Source of the DNA: Romanomermis culicivorax | Lineage: Eukaryota > Nematoda > Enoplea > Mermithida > Mermithidae | Reading direction: 5' to 3' | NCBI GenBank assembly: GCA_963922205.1 | Contig: CAWUHX010000012.1 | Span: 310,001 to 374,000 of the forward strand | Length of the DNA stretch: 64,000 nucleotides | In this document: in pieces, positions 24,791 to 38,064 of the stretch | How the letters are laid out: every line of letters starts with the position of its first letter | How positions within the stretch are numbered: position 1 is the stretch's first letter | Program-made: the position numbers and the translations under genes | Notes under the pieces: model-generated | The model's database searches: none | Told to the model about the DNA's origin: nothing | Seen by the model: the letters and a program-made list of their open reading frames with translations, nothing else

Positions 24791-25533
24791 CGGTGTTTTT
24801 TGTGCACGGACATTTATGTCAATCGGCACAAGAGGCTAAAAAATTGTACCAATGACGCAATAAAGTTTTCTCCTTAGGAGCATATACTGAAAACTGGGGA
24901 AAGGTTTCAGGCCAAAAGTCTGTTCTCACACCCTATTGTTTATCTCAAAAAAATCATTTTGAAATTTCATCTCAAAGTTAAAAGAAAAATGGAATGCCAC
25001 GATAATTCAATTATTTCTAAAGAATCGTTGAGGAAGTTTGCATTTCCCTTTAATATTCTGCTGCGAATTTCTTTTTAACAGCAATGTAAAGATCTTATTC
25101 AGATTGCTTTCTCCTTAAGGTTATTTAGTCTAGAGTCTCGCAAATTATTGATCGAAAAATTATACAAACAACGTCAATTTTTCTATTGGAATCAAATATC
25201 AAAAATAAGGGTTTCAGTTCTCAATTTCACAATTTCAATCCCCTGAATAAACAGAGGAAGTTAAGAATTAATACATATTCATCAATTATTGACAACCTGT
25301 AAATTTTCTGCGATGATACAAATATACCTTTCAAAATGAATTTGCTCGCGTTCGAGTCGAATAAATTTGGTCAATATTTAGATTCATTGATTCGGCGTGA
25401 AACCCCGAGAAAATTTTTCGTTTCAGCCTACAAAATGCCTGAAAATCGAGGAAATTTATTCTTTGACCAGTCAAAAAATTTGTGCCATTCCATTTTTTTG
25501 TTAAGAAAACCATGTTGACGCAAATGAACACTG
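24791..25533 (-). mobile_element. hAT-type MITE, 'GTGCC' family, copy D, just upstream of GPS2
   Basis: Inverted relative to copies A and B: the left end CGGTGTTTTTTGTGCACGG matches their right end. Near the right end, the complement of the CATGGTTTTTGGCAC region is followed by CACTG. No matching target duplication is visible, so the copy is old or boundaries are a few bases off. The right end is 59 bp before the GPS2 ATG, so it probably forms part of that gene's 5' flank or leader. Confidence 0.65.
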
Positions 25534-25592
25534 AACGGTAATCCACTGAAAGCTGTTGATGTTTTGATTTACTGCCATCAATAAGACGCGCT

Positions 25593-28500
25593 ATGATTTC
25601 GTTCACAAATCATCTGAATGTTACGATCGAACGGACGCCCCTGCCGCCGGCCATGAGACAAGCTCTTGCCAATCATATCTTGAAGCAAAACCTGAAAAAG
25701 CGCGAAGGTAGGTAGAAAAAATTGTTTTTTGTCTATGCACTCTGCCGTTCACTTTTCAATTTTATTCTTTTGTGATCTGTAGTTGATTATTCCATGAAGT
25801 TTTTTCAATCATTTCGTTCTCGAATCTTTATTCAATTGAAAGTAGATTAATAATTGACAATACTTTTTTGGAATTTTGATGTATGATGCCTTGCTTTCTA
25901 TCGTTGTACATAACATTTCGAAAATCAAAAATTGACCAATCAAACTGACGTTCTTCGTATTCATAATATTTTCATTCGGTCAGCGACATATCGATCCCCC
26001 CAAAATATTCATTCATATAGACAGTTGTTGACGACCTTATTCTCTGACTCTGGATGTTGTCAGCCACCCCTAGCCGGCCGGAAATCGACGAAAAATACCG
26101 ATTTTTCGTCGAATATGACTTTTTGAGCAAAAATCGGCCAAAAAGCGATAAATCTTCGGCGCTTCACGCCAAAAGAATGCTCAGTATCACTTTTAAAGAA
26201 CAAATTCGTTGATCGCGAGCGTGTTTTTTTCTTTTTTTGGTCGAAAAAATGCATTTTCAAGCAAGTAACTTGCTGATCCCCTCCCTCAGAACTTTGCGAA
26301 GTCATCTACTGCCGTTAAGAACAGCTTTTATCGTGTACCTAACTGATTGGAGCTCTTCAAAATATGGATAAAATGGTCCAGAAAAACTCTTGCAAGTCGC
26401 TGGTTAGGCATTAAAATGAACTAGTTCCTCTTTTGACTGACTTTTGACTATTTTGACTATTTTGACTATTTGGCTATTATGACTATTTGACTATTTTGAC
26501 TCTTTTGACTTTTGACTTTGACTTGACTTCTGACTCTTTTGACTATTTGACTTTTGACTATTTTGACTATTAGAATTCATAATTTAGTTATCTCTCTATT
26601 ATCCGCAACACTGTGTTGCGCTAGTTGATTGTCGTTGCTCCAAAGAGTCAATGATTATAATTAACTTTTAGAAGAGGAACAAGATGCGGCATTGCATAGA
26701 GAATTACAAAAGCAAAAAATCAAACGTCAACAAGATCACGAAACTTTGGAGCAGACTAATGAGCAGGTTATCATTGTTATTTCGTAAATAGTAAGAGCCC
26801 ATAGGAAATATTTATTCAGATCAAACAACTAGAAGACAAAATGGAGCAACTGAAGAAAGAAAAGCACGATTTATTCGCTCGATTGAAGAAAGTGTTGAAT
26901 TTCGAAGAAGAACAAAGACGCCGTGTTCAACAATTACAATTCCAGCACGCCAAAGAAGCTAAGTGAGAATCTGTTAATTGCAATTCACTTCTATTTTTAT
27001 TCTTAACCCTTTTTAGCGAAGTTTTGGCGAAAGTCGGCTCTCAAGCTGCTCAATTGGTGATTCCGGGCGCCAGCCCGCCTATGGGCGCTGGCAGTAGCGG
27101 CGCTTCTACTCCTAAATTCTTAGCTTCGGGCGCAAGCGCCACAACACCTTTGTCAGTTTCAACAAATTTCGGAGCTTCACAGACGTCGGTAAATTCCCAT
27201 TTAGCATCAATTGAAGCAGATACTGTCTTGAGACACGATTTCTGAGAGATTCGGCACTTTGTTAAATTGACATATAATAAGTGGAAAATTGATAATATCT
27301 GAAAATGAGATATTTTGAATAGTTTTACACGCTGAGTATCGTGGACGCATTCATTCTGCATAAAAGTCAAAATTCGTATAGCTGCATTACCTCATAGTTT
27401 GGAATTATTGTATTTTTTGTCATTTTTCAGTCCCTATACATGTTTCGGAATGTCACAGCACAAAAAATGACGTGACTATCTATAGCCTCCATAACATGCA
27501 GAAGAGTGAAAACCATGCTCTATATTCCGGTATGGAAAAAATGAATCTCTTACTTTACACTTTTTATGCCATTTAAAAGTGTCAAAAAGGAAGTCGAAAT
27601 AAACCGAAAAAGTTATTTAGAGCCTTAATTGGGCACCTTCCTATAGTATTCCACAAAATTTTCGTCTTCATTTCTATAGCTAGATATGTCTTTTTTTGTT
27701 TTGAGAGCTGTGGGTGTCTGCACATTCCGAAAGTTAATGCAAAAATGCTAATTTATTCCGCTGAATACATACGTCATCAATGAGATGCAAGAAAAATTGA
27801 AAACGAGATGTGAGTCGTCACTAGTAAAATTTCATTGATCCATTTACAATGGTTGTGCAGCAGGATGTCTCAGAAGAGATGCAGCAAAAACCCTCTCTCC
27901 AGGAATTTGATTGAAAAAAATCTAAGCTGCGAGTTCAATGTTAAAAAATGAATATCGGTTGTGTGAATCCGGTCAATGTTATAAGCGGTGAGAAAGTGTT
28001 CTGTAGTTGGAGGCACTTTTTTTCACACCACGTGATGCTAGCCAGACGAAAATAGAGCAAGTGATAATAGATTGCAGAGCCTATCTAATGCAGGTAAGGA
28101 CATTTTCTTCTTTATGTTCTTCTATAAATGGAGTTCGAATAATCTCTTGATTTCTGAAACTTGATGAAAATTTTCGAAGTTTTCGATTTTTCTTTTGAAG
28201 CATTCCTTCAGCAACCATCAAATCTAGATCAATGAAAATTTATCAGGATTTCGAGCCACATTTTTTCTAATAATATTTTCATGCATTTTGTATTACCAGT
28301 TTCCATGACTCCCAAAAATGATGATGATGTTACTTGCAGCTGCTGTAGAAATTTATGAACTGAAGAATAAAAAGGTGAAATTCCTCGGCATCTTTATGAA
28401 GGTACTTGAGAGTGCCCCTAAACAGAATTTTTCTTTTTCTGCTTCTCATTTTCGATAGTTTAAAGTTTCTTGCAGAGTCTAAAATGTTCGTTTGTGAAAC

Positions 28501-31500
28501 AATTAGTACATCAAACTATAGTCTGTCAGTTATTTGATAATTCAATAGTACAGACAATAAATGTATCACAAGGGGTGAACAACGGTCACCTGGAGAATGT
28601 AGTGACTTCTAAGTGAATTCCACAAATATTCATTCTTTGGAAGTGTGCAGCTCCCCAAACAGTACAAAAATCTTGATGATTTTTAGCAATACAGTAAAAA
28701 CGCATGACCTATAAAATGAGAAAATGAAATTCTGCGACATCTGATATGAAGCTGCTCGGAAATTCTCATTAACAAAATTTTTCCAATTTTGACGGCTTAT
28801 TTCCGACACTTTAAACTCGCAAAAGGTGTAATATGAATAATTTACTGTAAATATTACACCAAAAGATAGCCTACTCTCTACTACGCAAGTTGAATACTTC
28901 GTTTATTGAAAAAAATATTGAACACCAATCCTGAAATATCGCTTGGCTAGCAAAACCAATGACACCATGAAACTCGCGCACGAAACAACTCTAGTAGTAT
29001 TATTTTGGGATATCGTTAATTTTCAATTTATCACAGGGAAGGTCGAACTTCCCAGAAATCATGCCTTAAAAGCGTTAGTTAATCCAAAACGCATTCTCGT
29101 GTCAAAATAGTTGACTCGCAGTATATTTGTGGGATTTCTCCATTTTGTGTTCTCTAGTGTAAAAGACCTAGATCGCCGTCGCCTTCCACTAAATTGGCCG
29201 AAAGTATTACGTCAACGGTCGTCGGGCAACATGCACGTCATCCGTCGCAAGGTTCGACGTCTGCGGCGCCTACAATTATACCTGGTTTTCTTTCGCCCAA
29301 TAGACAACAATCTTCGACTTTGGGCAGTGACACCGCATTTTCGCCCCGTTTATCATCATTTAATCAGCAGATTTCTTCGTCGGTTATTTTGTCGCCACGA
29401 GCTTGCGTTTTGAATTTAGGAACTAGTGGTGGTAGTAAGTTTCTACAAGGGTACGAGGCGAAATTTTTCAGGAATGATGTGTCAAGTTTTTCAAGTGCTT
29501 TAGAAAAAGCAAAATTTTTTCACAGTAAAAAATGACCCAAGTTGAATCAATCAACATTTAAGATCGATCTTTGCATTTGGAAATAATTAGTCGTTTGTAA
29601 TTTATTCGCGGATAAAAATTCAGAATTTCTCCTTTTGGTAGACAATTCTAGAAATATTGCCTTACATCAGGCTTTTCTTAGTCATTTCAGCAGCCTTGGC
29701 TCCTAAAATTTTGGAAATAGCTCCTAAAATTTTAGGTATAGGAGCCATTTTGGCTCCCTAAATTTTGATTTATATATTTATATTTTGGTGAATTACAGTT
29801 ATTTTTCATTTAATTTTAGATTCAGAATAAGTGCTTTACAGACTCTAAAATCATAGAACATCGAAAATTTACGGCGCATCGCGCCGGATTTGATGCAATA
29901 ATTCTTCGCTGGTTTATTCACTTACATTTGAGATGCCAAAATCTCAATTTTTCCAACTTTTTTGTAACTATAATTTTAAATATGGAGCTGAGTTTGAATT
30001 CATAATCATCGTGGAAGTGATCCAGAAATTTCCGGTTTAATTTGATTTTTTACAGGCTCATGCTTGTATGAGCATTATGTTCATTTTCTAAGATCATGAT
30101 GACATGTTCTCCAATCGTATGCTCATTGAATAAGTTATCCTTAAATTGATTTTCCAGCATTTTAGAATGTCAGAACCTAACAAATTTTTCGGCGCGTAGA
30201 AAAAGATAGGAAAGAACAGAATAATAAGAGCAGAAGCTGCATTTTCGATACCCTATAATTTTGTGCCTGAAGGACATGCACTCAGGTGCTATCTTGGAAG
30301 TCGGTTTGTGCTAACATACACGAGATGTCATGTTTTTTGCATTCAAAAAAATTACTTTTGCGCAAAGATTTCTCGGCCGATCTTTGTACGCGTAGAAAGA
30401 GGCCTGTACCCGAAAAACGCTGGTTGGAAATAAAATTTTGAACATTAATTTTTTTAAACACGTGATCAACTAATAGAATATTATTCATATAATTTAATTA
30501 TATATATTCCATAGTTATTACACATGCCTATTTTTCGATACTCTTCAATCAAAAATGTTTGGTTCCCAAAATTTAAATTTGGCTCCTAAAAATTTAGGCA
30601 TAGGAGCCATTTGGCTCATGATTTTCAAAACAAAAAAGCCTGTAGAATATATTCACAAATCAAAAACTAATACCATCTTTCATGGTTAGAAACGAAAAAT
30701 AGCACAATTATGTCATCCCAGTCATCCCTTGATACTTCGACCTCATTGTGAGATACCTCTTCTAGGCTACGTTGGGTTTTTATTTGTTACTGGAAATCTG
30801 GATTTTACTTTCAAGTCACCAGCGCATGAAATTTCAATCGATTCAATTCAATTTCGATTGTCAATTTATACGTTATTCTTCAGTACAATAGGTTATATAA
30901 GAAAAGTTTTGTTTTTGTACTTCCTGGTTGCTAAAAATCAACAAATCACTGAGCATTCTAGCCTTCATTCGTTCCTTCAACTGATGAGAAAGAATTCAAC
31001 TTCAACTAATTAAACGAAGCATGACAGCTTTTGTACTATTTTTCGAACTTGCGAAGAAAAAAACCATGTGCAGTTAAAATTCGAGTCAAAATTAGTTGAT
31101 AATTTACCGTCATGAACGCATTCAATGTGTATTCGAACGTCAAAACTCATAACATAAATTTTTAACCTGTTAGAACGTTGAAATTGCAACGATAGAACTT
31201 TTTCTTGTATGTAAATTTCAAGTCTATAATTTGTACGGGCACAAATAGGGCCAGTAAAAAACAGTGTATGAGCTAAATTTTGGTCGAATAATATTGTCAA
31301 ATAAGATGAAATAATACTCAAATAAAATTTATCAATTTCTACTACTCTTTTTTCAATAATTATTTATTACATATATAAAGAAATTATTCCTGTGGATTCG
31401 GCGCTGTGTATTATACCATATCAATAGATTATAAGTATTATTGCATAAGTTTCTTCGAAAAATTTAACTAAACGTAAACTTTCAGTGAGTGAGTGTCTGT

Positions 31501-33977
31501 TTTGTGGCTGCAATTTTCTTCAAATCCTCGGAATTTCTATCTTCAAGAAAATCTATACGCTTCAAAATATTCAAACCTTATAGAGCAAGTTATTGAAATT
31601 GATTTTCGTATGGGTTTTATTATTTTTTCCTCATCTTCTGCTATTTTTCACTTAGTCCGTACATTTCCAACTCAGAAAAATTTGGAAAACCATAGAGAAT
31701 TTGAAAATTTCTTTAATTGAAAGTTTGTACTTTTTTACAAGTGAAAATGAAATCAAAATGATTAATATTTTGGCCACCACAGCAACTTTTTCTCATAGAA
31801 TTTTTCCGTTAACTTAACTTTATACTTATCTACCTAAAATTTTTTTAGGCATTCGTGCGTCGAACCAATCGACGGCATCTCCGCCGCCGTTGACAGCCAT
31901 AGCAACTACTTCCGTTATTACGCCCAACTTGGCCAGATCGATCGTTTTACCACCACCGCCCCCGGCTCCATCGACGAGCGGTCAAGCGACGCGTTTGCCT
32001 GCCGATTTACGAACTTTCAATCCGAATTTGCATCGCGCCGCGCCATTGACGCCCACCAACGATATGCGACCCGTAGCTCCCCAAGCTACTCATTTGCCTG
32101 CCGTAAGTCAGAAAATTTTTTTTACGAAGAAGTCATAGCTTCCGTGAAATTTAAAATCAACATCTTTTTCCAGAAGCGGGAAGTGCATCAAATCAAATAG
32201 AATTTTCTTGAAGATTTTAGAATTTTATATTTCTAGACGAAACAGGGAGCTTGCATTATAAAAGAATCACTCGTTATTTGAATAACCTGGTTACTTCTCG
32301 GAAAACAATATTGAAAAGCTAGCAAATGCCTTTGAAGCATAAAAAAGAAAGGGGAAAGAATGAATTATTTTAATGGAAAACGGTTAGGGAAGTGATAGAA
32401 AAGGTTGAAAACCGAAAGGTTGATTGAAAATGTAAAATCAAATTTCAAAATTAACATAATCGTGATCGTTGAAGTGAAAGGAAGTGAGATGCCGATTAGG
32501 TAATGGTAATGATATTTTGATAACAAGAATTTAATCAGAGGTCCTCAAGACCAGATTTTCACGTAGCACTAAGATTCACATTTTTCCAGAAAATCGGGCA
32601 GCCAGTAGTGATCAATTTCTCCTCATACCCCTACATATGGGTTGTTTGAATTAAATATTTTCGAACATATTTTATGCTATAGTTTCTCCGTTGTACGAAA
32701 TCTTGTCTTGTTTCATATCGAACCTGGATTTATCTTCAACAAACATACTTCATTAGGCGTACTTGAAAAATTATTTTTTTTCTCTTTTCCGTCAAATTCA
32801 ACCTTGTCTGATTATACTGATTTTCAGATGGGTAAACTTATATTTTTTTAAGGTAGTAACTGATTTTTCCTAAGAAAACCCAAACAGAGAATGCTCAAAC
32901 GGGCAAATAGTAGTTAGTGGGCTCCTGTCAAAAAATGCAAGCGAAGCCGCTTCTGAGTCAAAAAGACTGGTAGCAACTCACATACGATTCAAAAAACCCA
33001 GTCGGTAAATTCTCATCTGCCCGAAGTCCATGGGTAGTAAATGAGCATCCGCATGGTCTGAGAGGGGTAATACCTCAACCATACTCCCAATGCACGGGTC
33101 TGGATTCATTGTTGTTTTGGTAAAGCTTCGACAAGTTGACATATATATCTTATGTCGACTCAATTTCCACTTTCGAATGTGCTCCTAATGAATGAAATTT
33201 CGATAGTGTTATTCCGAAACTATCGGAATCAAGCTGAAATTCTTTCTCTCTTTGACGTGTTAAATATTCAATAAAATCCTTTGAAAAAGTTAACCATAGA
33301 ATTAAATTAACGTTAATATTTAGACAAGCTTGGTTCCGAATGTTTTGAATCATGGCCACAAAATAGGGGCTTTTCATACTGAAAAGTTGTACTCAAAATA
33401 TTCAAATTTTTAGAGGATCCCTCAACACATTTCGCCGATGGCTATTCCAGTTTTACCGCCCCAGCAACGACCAGTGAGCAATTTACATAACCAGAAGGTC
33501 AGCCTTCGTTTTTTATTCGGATAATGTTTTTGTAGGTTGGAAGCATAACTACGGGATATCCGTTGCAACGCCCTCCGCATCATTTAGTTCATTCGGTGCC
33601 CGTAAATACGCTCCCAAATCGTCCAATGTCTCGAGTGGTAATGATCGTTGAAGAGTGTCTTTGTTTACAAAAGAGTGGACACCAGGACAGCATGAATCAT
33701 TGATAAAAGTTAAAATTGAAAGAAGTCGTTGTCCACTTTCTCAATGGACGGAATAATTTCAGATTATTAAGAGAAGCTTGGAATTTTGAATGTCGGTTGC
33801 AGATACCGCATTCGTCGGTTTAGTCATACTCGACAATTTTTGAAAAATTTAGTATTTAATCAGTTTACACTCTCACAAATTTCTTTTTCATAGGCTTTTG
33901 AATTTTTTTTGCTTTAGTCGTCCCATCCAGCCAGAAGACCGTACGCTTATCCTCAGTATTATCATCCGAGAATGTGA
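25593..33977 (+). CDS. GPS2: G protein pathway suppressor 2 (GPS2), nine coding exons
   Basis: GPS2 is a nuclear subunit of the NCoR/SMRT-HDAC3 co-repressor complex. Exons: 25593-25707, 26672-26766, 26820-26962, 27017-27188, 29158-29434, 31849-32102, 33414-33497, 33536-33637, 33918-33977. All junctions are GT-AG and in phase, giving 433 residues and a TGA stop. Recognition rests on the N-terminus (TPLPPAMRQALANHILKQN, residues 13-31) and the coiled coil LEDKMEQLKKEKHDLFARLKK (about 74-94) followed by VLNFEEEQRRR. These match the corepressor-binding coiled coil of GPS2 (LEEK...EEKHQLFLQLKKVL in vertebrates). The rest is Ser/Pro/Gln-rich and low complexity, ending YAYPQYYHPRM, comparable to the aromatic vertebrate C-terminus. 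Vertebrate GPS2 is about 330 residues, so this one is longer. The exon 5 donor could be at 29434 (A/GTAAGT, chosen) or 29431. Confidence 0.9.
26431..26571 (+). repeat. TTTTGACTA minisatellite in GPS2 intron 1
   Basis: About 140 bp of imperfect tandem copies of TTTTGACTA and variants (TTTGACTA, CTTTTGACTA). Unit length varies between about 7 and 11 bases. Confidence 0.85.
29668..30642. mobile_element. MITE-like element in GPS2 intron 5
   Basis: Inverted ends CAGGCTTTTCTT and AACAAAAAAGCCTG, each followed inward by repeated GGCTCCTAAAATTTT/TTTAGG...GGAGCCA motifs (29697-29762 and 30572-30619). Internal GGCGC hairpins are at 29871 and 30189. No clear target duplication was found. Related 'GGAGCC' motifs occur at about 23107 and at 59795-60125. 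Confidence 0.6.
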
Positions 33978-34391
33978 TTACTATGAATATTTTCAAATTC
34001 GTGTGTTTATGGTTAGAGGCTCTTTTTGTTTTCTTTGTAAAGCCTACGTAACGTGATGTATTTACTTTATTTTTTATCGCCTGTAAAATGTGCAAAACAT
34101 AGTGTACCTCATTTACGTGCCAATCGTCAGGAAATCCGACTGGGGCGGCATGTTCTAAATCATAGGTAACACTCAATGCGGCGTCGAACCTTCAACCTCG
34201 ACGTTCTAAGATTCCCGTCAAAGACGAAGTGGCCAGGCAACCTTTACGGCAAGTTTATGCATGGACTTTCCTTTTGTATAATTCCATTTGATTCATCCGA
34301 TCTCTGTATTTCTCAGTGCAACAGTTTCAATCTTACTATTTGCATAAAAATTTTCTTTGAATTTTTGCTCATCATATAACATAACACGCTT

Positions 34392-35395
34392 GGCGCTTGT
34401 GTAGTTTAGGGGGTACGGAATTTTTTTTCAAAATTTTCTCAAATTTGCATATTTCCGACTAAAATGATGATGCTGATTACGAATATGTCAATGGTTTTCC
34501 CTAAAAGCGAATATTTTGACTGGAAACAGGGTGTCCTATGGCAATTTTTTTCAAATTTGCATATTTTTGATTGTGTTACGAGTAAATCGATGATGCTGAT
34601 CACGAATATGCCAGTGGTTCACCGTGCTATCAAATATATTTACCAAGAAATATTTGCTGTGAGGTTTGAATTTTTATCAACTTATATTTTATTGTATAAA
34701 AACCATCAGTTTACACAACAAACCATGTTGAGTCGGTCTGGCAAAAAGCTAAAGAAAAAAATAAACGTCGCTTCGGTACCCATCGCACAATGCTTACAAA
34801 TTATTTAGCTGAATTTCTTTGGCGCCAACGTTTTTCGAATAGTCCGTTTCATCATCTAGTCGAACAATTTGCTTGGTTTACCCTGAAGCTGCAATATAAG
34901 CGTTTTATACTTGTTTTACTGCATTCATTTTTTGTTAATGTTTTCACTTTTGAGATTTTTATGGGTTATTACAACGTGTGACATAATTTATGTTTAATCG
35001 ATTTACCAAATTTCAATGAAAAAAATCGATCCTGTCATAATTCCCAAAAAAATCCCAATTTTGGAAGCTAATGCTACACAGCATCAGCAAACTACAGGCT
35101 GATGAAAATGCAAACCACAAAGTCAACATATTTGATAGTATGACATCTACTGGCATTATTCGTGATCAGCATCATCGATTTACCTGTAACATGCAATCAA
35201 AGATATACAAATCTGGAAAAAAAATTTGTCATAGGACACGCTGTTTCCAGTCAAAATATTTGGTTTTAGGGAAAACCATTGACATATTCGTAATCAGCAT
35301 CCTCATTTTAGTCGGAAATATTCAAATTTCGGAAAATTTAAAAGAAAATTCTGTAAAAAATTCTGTAATAAAAAATTGTAAACTATACAAGTGCC
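34392..35395. mobile_element. Long-TIR DNA transposon, non-autonomous, 8-bp TSD
   Basis: A 1,004-bp element with extended terminal inverted repeats of about 230 bp. The ends are GGCGCTTGTGTAGTTTA and, inverted, GGCACTTGTATAGTTTA. A perfect 8-bp duplication ACACGCTT flanks it (34384-34391 and 35396-35403). Inside the arms, ATGATGATGCTGATTACGAA and its complement are well conserved. Open frames in the arms are not protein-like and no transposase is present. Duplication length points to hAT or a relative. Confidence 0.85.
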
Positions 35396-35993
35396 ACACG
35401 CTTTAGGTACATCTTTTGAGAATCGCTCTCTTGCCCTTTTGAGTATTTTTCTTCCCCTATAACATTTGGGCAACATATTTCAGCATATTCTTCAATCTAT
35501 ATTAGCCATATAATGAAACAATTTGCTTAGTCGGCGCATTACTGTTACTTTTCTGAGATCAAGTTTAGAAAAATCTTCTGCAGCATCATTTTCATGACTA
35601 CTTTCTCTTTTGTCTTCATCATCTTCTTTTTCAATGCTGCGAGGTAGACTCTGTTAGGGGTTGATCAAAATTTGCTGAGGATCTGGGTACAACCAAGCTT
35701 TTCTAGAAATGAACTAACTAAATGCGTTTGAATTATAGATTACTATTTCGTATGTCAGCGATTTTTTACTGAATCATTGACATGAGCTTGTGGGTATACT
35801 CAACTAGCCTTTAACAATTCTTTGCGATGAAAAAGGCAGATTTCTGCAAGGTATTTTGTAATTTTTCAAAAAACAAACTATTGTAAGGGTTGTCTATTTT
35901 TGGGTTAAGGGTAAATACAGATTACTGTAGCTGAACAACCTGCAGATCGGACTAAATACTAAAAACGTTCTTGAGTTATTCTGTTTTCTTCAG

Positions 35994-36054
35994 AAACGCC
36001 AACGGAAACATCAAAGGATGGATGGCGATGGCAATGCTTAGGAAAAACGCTAAG
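35994..36054 (+). CDS. Candidate exon of an unidentified gene (pair with 36107-36192)
   Basis: Flanked by TTCTTCAG and GTAATT. In one frame it reads NANGNIKGWMAMAMLRKNAK. It ends on a codon boundary and joins in phase to the next candidate across a 52-bp intron. I cannot link it to other exons or recognise the product. Confidence 0.35.
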
Positions 36055-36106
36055 GTAATTTTAAAAGAAAAATTTAGTCTCATAACGAAAATATGTTTCT
36101 TTCCAG

Positions 36107-36192
36107 CTCCCAATAGCTGCAAATCTGGACGGAACGAACGACGTTTTACAGGGCGACCCTATGACGTTGTGGACGAGCAGAAAAGCAAGCAG
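36107..36192 (+). CDS. Candidate exon of an unidentified gene (pair with 35994-36054)
   Basis: Flanked by TTTCCAG and GTAAGC. Continuing the frame of the previous candidate, it reads LPIAANLDGTNDVLQG followed by DPMTLWTSRKAS. GC content is higher than its surroundings, which favours coding. Product unknown, and no start or stop exon was located. Confidence 0.35.
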
Positions 36193-36783
36193 GTAAGCTA
36201 AATTTATTAGTGAAATAGCGAAGTGATTTTTACATACAAAACAGACGTATATATATAAAAGAAAAGGCATAAAAACTAGGATATGATGTCATAATTTCAC
36301 ATAACTTTAGATTTTAATCTTGGTAGGCGTAGTCGTATGTTTTTAATAAAATAAAAAAAAGTTCAGTGACGTAAGGCAAAGAATCTTGATATAGTGTCTA
36401 CAGTAGGATTGGATAACGTAGGTTTGCCTGGCATGCGCGTGACTGTGAGGGCATCGCCGTTTACTGTAGGTTGCTCAACTGCTATCAATATCGATTGGTT
36501 TGTAGCGCTCCCACACTATCAAGCAGTCTGTTTTTATCACTTGCTTGTGAATGTTATCAAATTTTTTATTTGCTTATTCACTGGGAATGCTCAGTTGAGT
36601 TGATTCATAAATTTCCAGTGCTGTGTGACATATTCATAAATATGTGAAATAGATTTCAAGAAAAATAGAATAGTTCGTTTTTTTTATAAAATGCTAGTAA
36701 ATTTAAAAAGACATGAAATAAGGACCACCCCCCCCCCCAGTCGCTTAAACAAAGCTTCTACTTTGGGATCGTTCACTCAAAAA

Positions 36784-38064
36784 TTCCAAAAAATGCCAAA
36801 ATGCCAGTGCATGCAAGTAGCATATTACACATATTATGTTTGTGGTAAGGTCGAAAAGCCATGAATCATCCACGTAAAAGGGCGATATCTCAGCAGAAGT
36901 TCATTATTTTGAGAAAAATAAATTTCTTGAAAAAATTGAGAAATTTATTCTTCTCAAAATGCTTGCAATGAAACCAGTTAGCTATTCCATACATATGCCT
37001 ATAAAACAGAAAATTGGCAAATGAATTACGGTTTTTGGAGTACAAAATTGTACTGCAAAACGACAACATCGACAAATTTGACGGCAGTATTAATCTAGTA
37101 CAAAAACACATAATATGAAAAGCTTACAGTCACGTAAAATAATCAATAAAAGATCAGCAATTGTTTTTTGGTATGATTATCATTAATTTATAGTGTTGAT
37201 GAGAAAGATGAGCAGTGCTCACTCTAGAGCCACGAGGAAGGTTCATATACATGTAGTAGATTTGGATGTAAACTACAATAAATAAATTTGATGATAAATG
37301 TATAATCATTCATAATTTTGATAGAATTGAAGTGCGGATACTACACTGTATCGTTTTAGTTAGAATAATGAACTTCTATACTCTATTCAATCTCCAATGA
37401 TCGATTCACTGGTCGGAGTTTTGATAAACGCAGCCTTACTGGAGATCAAGAAATCAATTTCTATACCATTTAAATCATTAAAAACAGTGGTTGTCATGAA
37501 AGGAAAATTCATTGAATAGAGTCAACGAGCCTTCGATAATTTTGGATAAAATTTATTTGCACTCTCGCAGCATTGGTCATTCCAAAATGATCGATGCTAT
37601 ACGAGGCATGCTATGCTTGAAAAAGAAATTTACTAGCGTGAAATTTCTGTATGCTGTCTTCTGTAGTGGAGAACATTGACCATGGTTTGGTACATGAATC
37701 GATATTATATGATTTCGACTCTAGAGTTTAAAGGTTATAGTATCTTCAAAATATTAAAAAAGATCAGAATTAGTAGGTTACATATAGATAGCTAAGGACA
37801 GGAAGATGTGACAATGTCCAATCCTTTTACTAAATATGCAATTAATATGTCGTAATACCAACTTTATTGAATAAAAATACAAGAATACACCACTCCAATG
37901 CGAGAGTTAACCAATGATATGTCTTTCAGGGGCGGTTTATGTTTGGAGTGGATCAGAAATTGAGATATCACCCTTTTAAGTGGATGATTCATGGCTTTTT
38001 GACCTCACCACAAACATAATATATGTGATATGCTACTTCCATGCAGTGGCATTTTTTGGAAATA
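36784..38064. mobile_element. Inverted-repeat element with about 105-bp arms
   Basis: Arms 36784-36893 and 37961-38064 are reverse complements with few mismatches (core AAAAGCCATGAATCATCCAC and its complement). The roughly 1.07-kb interior is AT-rich and non-coding. I found no target duplication at the arm ends, so true termini may lie outside. Confidence 0.6.

Noticed and set aside
34177-34200. tRNA-like string around GGCGTCGAACC
   Set aside because: No complementary acceptor stem, anticodon arm or T-loop arrangement could be formed around it.
35553-35651. Possible minus-strand exon reading SIEKEDDEDKRESSHENDAA and DFSKLDLRK with flanking AACAG and GTAACA
   Set aside because: It is low-complexity acidic sequence with no partner exon found, so it is too weak to list as a gene.
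36394-36603. Plus-strand open frame after the candidate exons at 35994-36192 (VGLDNVGLPGMRVTVRASPF)
   Set aside because: No acceptor keeps phase with the preceding candidate exon without meeting a stop, and it has no recognised motif.
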